A stretch of 64,000 nucleotides of DNA, from NCBI GenBank assembly GCA_026987025.1, contig JALSNJ010000039.1:1-64000 (forward strand), read 5' to 3'. A program made the position numbers and the translations under genes. Positions within the stretch are counted from its first letter, which is position 1; the number at the start of each line of letters is the position of its first letter. The DNA is from Candidatus Aminicenantota bacterium. GTDB taxonomy: Bacteria > Acidobacteriota > Aminicenantia > S016-38. Shown one piece after another: positions 8,330 to 16,065 of this stretch. The notes under the pieces are model-generated. The model was given only the letters and a program-made list of their open reading frames with translations, had not been told where the DNA came from and ran no database searches.

Positions 8330-10234
8330 GTTGCCCTCTTCGTATTCCGCGTCTATTACATCGCCCTGGTCAGAAGCCTGAGAAGTCCCTCCCTGCTGGC
8401 CGGCAGCCGGGGTCTCCTGCTGAGCCGCTCCGGCCTGAGCTTTGCCGTAGAGCTCCTTGGCTACGGCGGTGCTGGCCCTGTTTAAAGAGTCCAGGGCTCC
8501 TTCCAGGGCAGCCCTATCCTGACTGTTTACAGCCTCCTTGGCCTGGGATACGGCCTTCTCCGCTTCAGCCACCGTGGTGGGTGAAAGTTTCTCTCTGTTT
8601 TCCTTGATAAGCTTCTCCAGCTCGTAGGCGAGCCCATCCACCCTGTTCCTGAGCTCTATAAGTTCTCTCCTGCGACGGTCCTCCTCCCGATGCATTTCCG
8701 CTTCCTTTATCATCCTCTCTATTTCCTCCTTGGTGAGGCCCGAGCTTCCGGTAATGGTTATAGCCTGTTCCTTGCCCGTGGCCAGGTCCTTGGCAGAAAC
8801 ATGCAGGATTCCGTTGGCATCTATATCAAAGGTCACCTCTATCTTGGGAACTCCCCTGGGGGCTGGTGGAATACCGGAGAGGATAAATCTCCCGAGGCTC
8901 CTGTTATCCCTGGCCAGCTCCCTCTCCCCCTGAAGGACATGAATTTCCACCTGAGTTTGATTGTCCTCTGCTGTGGTGAATATCTCGCTCTTTCTTACCG
9001 GAATGGTGGTGTTTCTGGGGATTATCTTGGTCATAATCCCGCCCAGGGTCTCAACTCCTAAGGAAAGGGGAGTAACATCCAGAAGTAAAACATCCTTCAT
9101 CTCTCCGGCCAGGACGGCTCCCTGAATGGCTGCCCCTATGGCCACCACCTCATCGGGGTTAACGCTCTTGTTGGGTTCTTTCCCGAAGAATTCCCTGACT
9201 TTCTGCTGCACGAGAGGAATTCTGGTGGAACCTCCCACCAGTATAACCTCATCTATATCCTCGGGCTTTAGTCCTGCATCTTCCAGAGCCTGCCTGCAGG
9301 GCTCCAGGGTCATGTTGACTATGTCCTCCATCATGGACTCCAGCTTCGCCCTGGTGAGTTTCATTACCAAGTGTTTAGGCCCGGAAGCATCGGCGGTTAT
9401 GAAGGGGAGGTTTATCTCTGTCTCTAAGGCGGAGGAAAGCTCTATCTTCGCCTTCTCCGCCGCATCCTTGAGCCTCTGAAGAGCCATCCTGTCCTGTCTG
9501 AGGTCTATTCCGTGCTCCTTCTTGAACTCTTCCACCAGCCAGTCTATTATCTTCTGGTCTATGTTGTCGCCTCCCAAGTGTGTATTTCCTGCCGTGGCCT
9601 TGACCTCTATAACCCCCTCGCCTATTTCCAGTATGGAAATATCAAAGGTGCCCCCTCCGAAATCGTAAACGGCTATTTTCTGGTCCTTCTTTTTGTCAAG
9701 TCCGTAGGCCAGGGCTGCAGCGGTGGGCTCGTTTATTATTCTGCGGACATTGAGGCCCGCTATGATGCCGGCGTCCTTGGTAGCCTGCCTCTGGGCATCG
9801 TTGAAGTAGGCAGGGACGGTGATCACAGCATCGGTAACCTTCTCCCCAAGGTAGTCCTCCGCCGCCTCCTTGAGCTTCATGAGGATTTTGGCTGAAATTT
9901 CCGGAGGGGAGTAAACCTTGCCCATGACCTCCACCCTGGCATCGCCGTGGGGTCCCTTCACCACCTTGTAGGGAACCATCTTAATCTCCTCGGTAACCTC
10001 CTCATACCTCCTTCCCATAAACCTCTTTATAGAATATATGGTGTTTTCAGGATTGGTAATGGCCTGACGCTTGGCGGGAAGACCCACCAGGATCTGGCCG
10101 TCCTTCAGGAAAGCCACCACAGAGGGAGTGGTACGCTGTCCTTCCTGATTTTGTATAACTTTAACTTCGGAACCTTCCATCACCGCCACCACGGAGTTGG
10201 TGGTTCCCAGGTCAATCCCTATTATCCTGCCCAT
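8327..10234 (-). CDS. dnaK: Chaperone DnaK (Hsp70)
   Basis: A 635-residue Hsp70 of normal length. The ATPase domain begins [14 protein letters not shown], with phosphate-2 motif [12 protein letters not shown] and adenosine motif [10 protein letters not shown]. The substrate-binding domain and helical lid follow, ending in a Gly/Gln-rich linker and [11 protein letters not shown]. Acting with DnaJ and GrpE it folds proteins in the cytoplasm. Neither partner gene nor hrcA is next to it here, which differs from the usual grpE-dnaK-dnaJ arrangement. The start is fixed by GGAGGAGG upstream. It is a single-gene unit with its own promoter and the hairpin at 8305-8320 behind it. Confidence 0.98.
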   Translation of the reverse strand: MGRIIGIDLGTTNSVVAVMEGSEVKVIQNQEGQRTTPSVVAFLKDGQILVGLPAKRQAITNPENTIYSIKRFMGRRYEEVTEEIKMVPYKVVKGPHGDARVEVMGKVYSPPEISAKILMKLKEAAEDYLGEKVTDAVITVPAYFNDAQRQATKDAGIIAGLNVRRIINEPTAAALAYGLDKKKDQKIAVYDFGGGTFDISILEIGEGVIEVKATAGNTHLGGDNIDQKIIDWLVEEFKKEHGIDLRQDRMALQRLKDAAEKAKIELSSALETEINLPFITADASGPKHLVMKLTRAKLESMMEDIVNMTLEPCRQALEDAGLKPEDIDEVILVGGSTRIPLVQQKVREFFGKEPNKSVNPDEVVAIGAAIQGAVLAGEMKDVLLLDVTPLSLGVETLGGIMTKIIPRNTTIPVRKSEIFTTAEDNQTQVEIHVLQGERELARDNRSLGRFILSGIPPAPRGVPKIEVTFDIDANGILHVSAKDLATGKEQAITITGSSGLTKEEIERMIKEAEMHREEDRRRRELIELRNRVDGLAYELEKLIKENREKLSPTTVAEAEKAVSQAKEAVNSQDRAALEGALDSLNRASTAVAKELYGKAQAGAAQQETPAAGQQGGTSQASDQGDVIDAEYEEGN

Positions 10235-10263
10235 TTTAAACCTCCTCCATGTTTTTCAAAAAT

Positions 10264-10292
10264 ATTATAGAACAGAAGGGGAAAAATTTCAA
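10264..10292 (-). promoter_or_regulatory. Promoter of dnaK
   Basis: Minus-strand TTGAAA (10287-10292), 17-nt spacer, TATAAT (10264-10269). Start of transcription is expected near 10257, 23 nt before the ATG. No CIRCE inverted repeat and no sigma-32-like -10 (CCCCAT-type) are seen, so heat control is not evident from this sequence. Confidence 0.82.
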
Positions 10293-10311
10293 GGGGTAAT
10301 ATTAGATAATC

Positions 10312-10821
10312 TTAGTCTTTATTTGTCAAATTTTTTATCTCCTCCACCAGCACTGGCCTCAGCATACGGTAAACCTGAGCCACATCCAGGGCTATTACTT
10401 TAGTATCGGAAAAAACCGCCATGTAGTTGGAATCCCCCTCCCATCGGGGAACCACATGCAGGTGAAAATGGTCCTCCACCCCGGCCCCGGCGCTCCTTCC
10501 AAGGTTCATGCCCACATTGAAGCCGTGAGGGGAGAAAAGCCTCCTCAAAGCCCTGAGGGAAGCCTGAAGAAGAACCCCTATCTCCGAAAGAAGCTCCCGG
10601 GATGCCTGTTCCGGGCTGGAAAGGTGCTGAAGGGGGGCTATCATAATGTGGCCGTTGTTGTAAGGGTAGATGTTCATTATTATGAGGTTGTACCTGCCGC
10701 GGTACAGTATAAAAGCCTCCTCGTCGCTTTTCTTCTGAGCAAGGCAGAAAACACAACCTTCTTCTCCCTTCATGGCCCTCTTAATGTATTCCCATCGCCA
10801 GGGGGTAAAGATGTACTTCAT
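10312..10821 (-). CDS. HIT-family nucleotide hydrolase/transferase
   Basis: A 169-residue protein with the histidine triad HFHLHVVPRW near residue 117 (His-x-His-x-His), the active site of HIT nucleotide hydrolases and transferases, and an N-terminal CVFC pair that may bind zinc. The layout resembles the Ap4A-phosphorylase-like/HIT branch that includes the WRW motif near the start (PWRWEYI). It likely hydrolyses dinucleoside polyphosphates or AMP-conjugates in the cytoplasm; the substrate is not defined. Its ATG overlaps the rpsA stop (ATGA), so it is the last gene of ispH-rpsA-HIT. Confidence 0.88.
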   Translation of the reverse strand: MKYIFTPWRWEYIKRAMKGEEGCVFCLAQKKSDEEAFILYRGRYNLIIMNIYPYNNGHIMIAPLQHLSSPEQASRELLSEIGVLLQASLRALRRLFSPHGFNVGMNLGRSAGAGVEDHFHLHVVPRWEGDSNYMAVFSDTKVIALDVAQVYRMLRPVLVEEIKNLTNKD

Positions 10822-12464
10822 TTTTTAAGGGATTCGGGCAGAAGGTCTCCGAGGGTGGGGGGCTTTGCCTCTTTAACCTTCTTCTCCTTCTTCTTCCCCT
10901 TGTCCTCCTTTTCGGCAAGGACGACCCTGACCCTCCTTCTTCCCGGGCTTATGGAGGAGATCTTGACCTTTAAAACTTCCCCCTCCTCCCATTCTTTTTT
11001 TCCCTTGGGAAGGAAGGAGTAAACCCCGGGAACGAGCTCCAGGGTATAGCCCTTTTCTCCAATGTTTACTATGCGGGCCTCTATCTCGTCACCCACCCTG
11101 TATTTTTCCACAAAATCCTCAAAGGGGTCCTCCAGGAGCTGCTTTCTTCCCACCCTTATCTTTCCTTCCTCCGGGAGAATCTCCAGTATCTTGACCTCAA
11201 TTTCTTCCCCGGGCTTTAAAACCTCCGGCAGGTTTTCCACATTCTCCCATGAATAGTCGTTTTTTCTAAGAAGCGCCTCCACCCCGGGCTGAAGTTCCAC
11301 GAAGGCCCCGAATTCCTTAACATCCTTCACCTTTCCTTTCAAAACCTCACCAACTCCGTGGGTGGCGGCGAATATCTGGAAGGGGGTGGGTAAGGTCCTT
11401 CTATAGCTCAGGGCTATGCGTCTTTCTTCGGGGTTTACATTGAGAACCTCCACCTCCACTATTTCTCCTTCGCTCATTATCTGATGGGGATCCTTTATGT
11501 TCTCTGTCCAGCTGAGCTCCCGACTCCTGACCAGACCCTCCACCCCTTTCTCAAGCTCAATAAAGGCTCCGAAATCGGTAAGACTTACCACCTTCCCCTT
11601 TACCCTATCGCCGGGTTTGTACTTCTCCTCTATATTCTCCCATGGATCAGGGGTTTTCTGCTTATAGCCCAGAGTTATCCTTTCCTTCTCCGGATCAAAG
11701 CTGAGTATTAGAACCTCTATCTCCTCCCCCTCCTTAAAAAATTTCCTCGGGTCGGTCACCCGTCCCCAGCTTATTTCGCTGGTGGGAAGAAGCCCATCTA
11801 TTCCCCCTAAGTCCACGAAAACCCCGAAATCCGTGATGTTTTTAACAACCCCCTTTACCCATTCCCCCTCCTTTATACGGGAAAGAACCTCCTCCTTTTT
11901 CTTTTTTATCTCCTCCTCAATGAGAACGCGGCGGGAGACCACGATGGAAATCCCTCCCCTGTGCTTCCTTATATCCAGAATTTTCATGGGGAAGCTCTTG
12001 CCGATGTACTTGTAGGTTTCCTTTACAGGCCTTATCTCCAGCTGAGAAGCCGGAAGAAATGCCTTAACTCCCATAATCTCCACCAGAAAACCCTTCTTTT
12101 CCCTTTTTACTATCCTCCCCTCCACCGGTTGCCCTTCCCGATAGGCTTTGGTGATAACTTCCATGGCCCTTCTTATCAGAAGCTTTCTCCGGGAAAGGGG
12201 GATGTAGCCCGCAGAAGGGGTGGCCCTTTCCACTATGGCTTCCACCTCGTCGCCCTCTTTAACCTCCACCTCCCCTTCCAGGTTCTTAAATTCATCCAAT
12301 GGAATCATCCCCTCTATTTTCGTTCCTATATCTACAAGAACTTCCTTATCTGTTATCTCAATAACCCTTCCCTTTACTACTTCTCCGCTGGAAGGCAACT
12401 GGAAGCGGTATCCCTCAAGGAGTTTTTCGTAATCTTCTTCTGCTGGCCTTTTCTCTTCAGTCAT
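10818..12464 (-). CDS. rpsA: S1 RNA-binding domain protein, ribosomal protein S1
   Basis: A 548-residue chain of six S1 (OB-fold) repeats starting near residues 27, 114, 200, 286, 370 and 455. The first two diverge and the middle ones are canonical (for example GEWVKGVVKNITDFGVFVDLGG and GDRVKGKVVSLTDFGAFIEL, each the core of a repeat). Six repeats match ribosomal protein S1, which binds mRNA on the 30S subunit and helps unfold and position it. The C-terminus is Lys-rich. The gene overlaps ispH by 8 nt; ispH-rpsA neighbours or fusions are known from Firmicutes and other groups. Confidence 0.93.
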   Translation of the reverse strand: MTEEKRPAEEDYEKLLEGYRFQLPSSGEVVKGRVIEITDKEVLVDIGTKIEGMIPLDEFKNLEGEVEVKEGDEVEAIVERATPSAGYIPLSRRKLLIRRAMEVITKAYREGQPVEGRIVKREKKGFLVEIMGVKAFLPASQLEIRPVKETYKYIGKSFPMKILDIRKHRGGISIVVSRRVLIEEEIKKKKEEVLSRIKEGEWVKGVVKNITDFGVFVDLGGIDGLLPTSEISWGRVTDPRKFFKEGEEIEVLILSFDPEKERITLGYKQKTPDPWENIEEKYKPGDRVKGKVVSLTDFGAFIELEKGVEGLVRSRELSWTENIKDPHQIMSEGEIVEVEVLNVNPEERRIALSYRRTLPTPFQIFAATHGVGEVLKGKVKDVKEFGAFVELQPGVEALLRKNDYSWENVENLPEVLKPGEEIEVKILEILPEEGKIRVGRKQLLEDPFEDFVEKYRVGDEIEARIVNIGEKGYTLELVPGVYSFLPKGKKEWEEGEVLKVKISSISPGRRRVRVVLAEKEDKGKKKEKKVKEAKPPTLGDLLPESLKK

Positions 12465-13296
12465 GACCTTCCTCCTTAATTTTTTCCATAACAGCCTTTA
12501 TAATGAAATCAGGAGTTGAAGCTCCTGCGGTTATCCCTATTCTCTCATATTTTCTCCAATCTATCAAATCCAGCTCCTGCGGGGTTTCTATGTGATAGGT
12601 GTTGGGCTGAATTGCCCTGCACGCCTTATATAGCTTTCTGGTATTGGAACTGTGTTTCCCCCCTATGACCAGCATCAAATCCACCTTGCCGGCTATCTCC
12701 TTGGCAGAACGATGTTTCTGAATGGTGGAGGAACATATGGTCTGATGCACCGTCAACCTCTCTGTGTTTTCCAGAAGCCCCCCCACGAATTTTTTGTAAT
12801 CCTCCAGGTCGTTGGTGGTCTGGGAGATAACTGCCCTTCTGGAGGAGGTGGGAAGGGAAGAGGCTTCCTCAGGGGAGGAAAGCACCACCCCCGCCCCCTG
12901 GGTATAACCCAGGATTCCCCTTATCTCAGGGTGGCTTCTGTCCCCGAAAATCACCAGTTCCTTGCCGGAGCGGACTTCCTTGGCGGCTATCTTCTGGGAT
13001 TTTTTCACATAGGGACAGGTGGCATCTATCACCTTAAACCTTTCCCTCAGCTCCCTCTCTTCCTGAGGGGAAATACCGTGGGAGCGGATTATGACCACAG
13101 CCCCGGGAGGTATCCCATTCATATCCTCAGCAACTTTTATTCCATCTTCCGTCAACTTCGCTATGAACTGCCTGTTGTGAATGAGCTCCCCGTAGGTATA
13201 AACTTCTCCCCATTTCTCCTTGGCTTCGTAGGCTATCTTCACTGCCCGGCGAACCCCAAAGCAAAAGCCCGATTCCTGAGCCAGGAGGATTTCCAT
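12457..13296 (-). CDS. ispH: 4-hydroxy-3-methylbut-2-enyl diphosphate reductase IspH
   Basis: A 279-residue enzyme of normal length that catalyses the last step of the MEP pathway, making IPP and DMAPP from HMBPP. The three cluster cysteines are present: C12 (SGFCFGV), C94 (DATCPYV) and C188 (QTICSST). Substrate-binding residues of the family are seen as H40 (ELIHN), SHGISP and GGKHSSNT. The ATG lies only three nt past the expected transcription start and there is no Shine-Dalgarno, so it seems to be translated from a near-leaderless mRNA. Confidence 0.97.
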   Translation of the reverse strand: MEILLAQESGFCFGVRRAVKIAYEAKEKWGEVYTYGELIHNRQFIAKLTEDGIKVAEDMNGIPPGAVVIIRSHGISPQEERELRERFKVIDATCPYVKKSQKIAAKEVRSGKELVIFGDRSHPEIRGILGYTQGAGVVLSSPEEASSLPTSSRRAVISQTTNDLEDYKKFVGGLLENTERLTVHQTICSSTIQKHRSAKEIAGKVDLMLVIGGKHSSNTRKLYKACRAIQPNTYHIETPQELDLIDWRKYERIGITAGASTPDFIIKAVMEKIKEEGHD

Positions 13297-13305
13297 AAGA
13301 TGGGA

Positions 13306-13334
13306 ATAATAAGAATTACCCTGCGCTTTGTCAA
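13306..13334 (-). promoter_or_regulatory. Promoter of the ispH-rpsA-HIT operon
   Basis: Minus-strand TTGACA (13329-13334), 17-nt spacer, TATTAT (13306-13311). The expected start point is 13299, three nt before the ispH ATG, leaving no room for a ribosome-binding site. Confidence 0.85.
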
Positions 13335-13366
13335 GGATGATAGAATTTTAAACTTGGAGGCGAAGA

Positions 13367-14848
13367 ATGAGGAGATTATTAACAGCCACATTGGTAGTTC
13401 TGGCCCTGGGAATAGGTTTGCTGCTGTGGAAAAAGCTGGCCTCCCCCAGACCAAACATAATTCTGGTGGTGGTGGACACCATGAGGGAGGACCTTGGGGG
13501 CGCCAATCCTCCTTTTTTTAATTCTCTGAAGAAAAGGGGTATTTACTTTAAAAATACCTACACCACCATACCCATAACCCTTCCGGCTCACCTTTCCATG
13601 TTTACCGGGAGGTATCCCTTCCAGATAGGGGTTATAAACAACGGTCAGAAGTACAGGGAGGACTACGAACTCCTGGCAGAGAGGTTAAAAAAGAGGGGCT
13701 ACCATACCTATGCGGTGGTGTCCCTGGGAACGCTTCAGGGTTTCTTAGGGCCCGGCCGGGGATTTGACCTTTATGTGGATAAATTTCCCAAAACCCGCTG
13801 GTACAAAACTGCCGAAGAGGTGAATCAGGAGGTGGAGAAGATCCTCCCCAGCATAAAACCCCCGTTCTTTCTCTGGATTCACTATTCCGATCCCCACGAG
13901 CCCTATGCCCCTCCCTGGCTTCCCAATAACGGGGAGGTATGGGTTAACGGTGAGAAAATTGGGGAAGTTTGCTTTTACAAAAAGGAACTCTTTTACATAA
14001 AGGGAAAACCCGGGGACGAAGTGGAGGTGACCGTTAAGCTCAAGGGAAAGACACTGGGCACCGTAGCCTATGCCGTGGAAGTGCCCTCCCTTAAGGAAAA
14101 GGTTGTTCTTTTGAATGGAAGAGGGGAGGGAACCGGGGAGGCTAAGCTCAGACTAAAGATAGGGAAAAAGGGATTCGTCTCCATCAGGCCCACCGTCTTT
14201 CTATCAACTCTGTGGGCCCGCTTTTTCTATAAAAAGGAGGTTTTATACTGGGACAGTCAGTTTAGCCGTCTTTACGGGGAGATGCAAAGGAAGGGTCTCC
14301 TCAATAACACCTATTTATTCATCCTGGCGGACCATGGGGAAGGCCTGGGAGAGTGGCGCAACCACAAAGGGCACATCCACTTTCTCAACGGAGTCTACAC
14401 CAGAATACCGCTCCTTGTAGTTTCCCCCAGGGGAGAGACGGGATTGCGGGAGGAATACCGTCAAATCACCGACATCTTCCCCACCCTGCTCCACCTGGCC
14501 TCCCTCAGGGTTCCAGCCGGTGTTTCGGGTTTGGACCTTTTAAGGGACCGCCGGGGCCACGGAAGGATATTTTTGGAAACCTACGCTCCGGAGTCATATT
14601 TTGACCGCTTCTCCATTATAGAAGGCGGCTTTCAGCTCATCCACACCCCTGCCAAGAAAAGGTTCTTCTTCTTCAACCAAGCCCAGGACCCGAGGACAGT
14701 AAAGCCCATCCCCTTCAACCAGAGAACGGCTTCCCTGATAAAAACCCTCAAAAAATTTGAAGAAAAGGCCTATTCTGCCATAAAGGTGAGACCCAAGAAA
14801 GAAAGGAAGGCGCTGAAGGTTTTAAGGTCCTTGGGCTATGTGAAGTGA
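13367..14848 (+). CDS. Membrane-anchored sulfatase-family (alkaline phosphatase superfamily) enzyme with Thr at the nucleophile position
   Basis: A 493-residue protein with an N-terminal membrane anchor (residues 4-20), then a sulfatase-type domain. Metal-binding D37 sits in VVVDTMREDLGG, the nucleophile loop reads TLPAHLSMFTGRYP with T71 where sulfatases have the Cys or Ser that becomes formylglycine, and a further metal site is ADHGEGLGEW with HKGH. A roughly 90-residue beta-rich insert (about 178-270) interrupts the domain. With Thr as nucleophile, a phosphatase, phosphodiesterase or phosphotransferase is more likely than a sulfatase; that is inference. Start chosen from GGAGG seven nt upstream. 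It is coupled to the next gene by a GTGA overlap. Confidence 0.82.
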   Translation: MRRLLTATLVVLALGIGLLLWKKLASPRPNIILVVVDTMREDLGGANPPFFNSLKKRGIYFKNTYTTIPITLPAHLSMFTGRYPFQIGVINNGQKYREDYELLAERLKKRGYHTYAVVSLGTLQGFLGPGRGFDLYVDKFPKTRWYKTAEEVNQEVEKILPSIKPPFFLWIHYSDPHEPYAPPWLPNNGEVWVNGEKIGEVCFYKKELFYIKGKPGDEVEVTVKLKGKTLGTVAYAVEVPSLKEKVVLLNGRGEGTGEAKLRLKIGKKGFVSIRPTVFLSTLWARFFYKKEVLYWDSQFSRLYGEMQRKGLLNNTYLFILADHGEGLGEWRNHKGHIHFLNGVYTRIPLLVVSPRGETGLREEYRQITDIFPTLLHLASLRVPAGVSGLDLLRDRRGHGRIFLETYAPESYFDRFSIIEGGFQLIHTPAKKRFFFFNQAQDPRTVKPIPFNQRTASLIKTLKKFEEKAYSAIKVRPKKERKALKVLRSLGYVK

Positions 14849-16065
14849 ACTTCTACGCCTTAATAAACAGGGAGAACAAATACTCCTTTTCTCCCCTGAT
14901 GGCAGCCTCTAAGGGAAGGATAAAGCCCCTGGGAGGGGAAAGGCCCAAGGCAGGGGATGCGGTACTTTTATCCTTCATGTCCCCGGACTGGAAAAGGGCA
15001 TGGAGGGAACTTAAAGAACTTCCCCGGGGCACCATAAAGGTGGCGGGGGGTGCTCACCCTTCGGGCCTTCCCCTGCACGCCCTGGACATGGGATTTGACT
15101 ATGCCTTCTGCGGAGAAGGGGAGGAGCAGATTGTAAGCCTACTTGATTTCCTGGAAGGGAAAGCAGAACCTCCTCCGTGCCTTTGGTCCAGGGACTTCAA
15201 GGGCTCCCCATGCAGGGGAGTGGAGATAGAGAAATTTCCCCCCTTTGAAGAGCACCTGCCCATACCCATTGAGATAACCAGGGGATGCCCCTTCCTCTGT
15301 AGCTACTGTCAGACCCCCAGGCTCTTCGGAAGAAGAATGCGACACAGAAGCGCTGAGAACATAGCCTTCTGGGTGGGGAAACTGGTGGCCAGGGGTATAA
15401 GGGATATAAGGTTCATCACCCCCAACGGTCTCGGCTACGGTGGAAGGGGAGGAGCTCAACCGGAAAAAGTTCTGGCCCTGTTAAGGTTACTGAAGGAAAG
15501 GTATCCTGAGGCAAGGCTTTACTTCGGTTCCTTCCCTTCGGAATTCCGACCCGAACACATAACCCTTCCCCTCCTGAAAGCCCTGAGGCCTCTTCTGGCC
15601 AACCGTCGGATAATCTTTGGAGCCCAGAGCGGAAGCCCAGAGGTTCTGAGGGCATTGAGAAGGGGCCATAGTGTTGAAGATGTGATAAGGGCAACGGAGA
15701 ATTCCATCAAGGCTAGTTTCAGGCCGGAGGTGGACTTTATCTTCGGCCTTCCCTTTGACGATGAAAATCAAAACCTCAGGCTGATGAAAAAGCTGGCGGA
15801 AATGGGGGCAAGAATCCACGCCCATTACTTCCTGCCCCTGCCTTCCACCCACTTGGCCCTTTACAGGCCCAGACCCCTTTCCTCCGCCTTCCTTGGGGAA
15901 GTAGAGAGACTGACGGGCTCCGGTCAACTCTTCGGCCGGTGGAAAAGGCAAAGGGAGCTGAGCGAGGAATTATACCGGCTTAACCTTTCCTACTCAGCTT
16001 CTCACATAGGTAAAAATGATGAGAGATATGAGGAAGAAAATAATTGTGGGACTCCAGCCAGCTAA
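14845..16065 (+). CDS. B12-binding-like/radical SAM protein (TIGR04013-like)
   Basis: A 406-residue protein. An N-terminal region with B12-binding-like features (VAGGAHPSGLP...FDYAFCGEGEEQ) precedes a radical SAM core with the cluster motif CPFLCSYC in ITRGCPFLCSYCQTPRLFG. It resembles the TIGR04013 group of B12-binding/radical SAM proteins, whose substrate is unknown to me. The GTG start overlaps the previous stop, so it is coupled to the sulfatase-like gene. Classical anaerobic sulfatase-maturating enzymes have extra SPASM Cys clusters; these are not apparent here. The last 72 nt overlap the convergent lptFG gene. Confidence 0.82.
   Translation: MNFYALINRENKYSFSPLMAASKGRIKPLGGERPKAGDAVLLSFMSPDWKRAWRELKELPRGTIKVAGGAHPSGLPLHALDMGFDYAFCGEGEEQIVSLLDFLEGKAEPPPCLWSRDFKGSPCRGVEIEKFPPFEEHLPIPIEITRGCPFLCSYCQTPRLFGRRMRHRSAENIAFWVGKLVARGIRDIRFITPNGLGYGGRGGAQPEKVLALLRLLKERYPEARLYFGSFPSEFRPEHITLPLLKALRPLLANRRIIFGAQSGSPEVLRALRRGHSVEDVIRATENSIKASFRPEVDFIFGLPFDDENQNLRLMKKLAEMGARIHAHYFLPLPSTHLALYRPRPLSSAFLGEVERLTGSGQLFGRWKRQRELSEELYRLNLSYSASHIGKNDERYEEENNCGTPAS

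Noticed and set aside
10235-10311. CIRCE or heat-shock operator upstream of dnaK
   Set aside because: No TTAGCACTC-N9-GAGTGCTAA type repeat is present in the gap.
13341-13346. TAGAAT as a full promoter for the sulfatase-like gene
   Set aside because: The -10 position is plausible, but no acceptable -35 hexamer lies at 16-18 nt, so it is not listed as a promoter.
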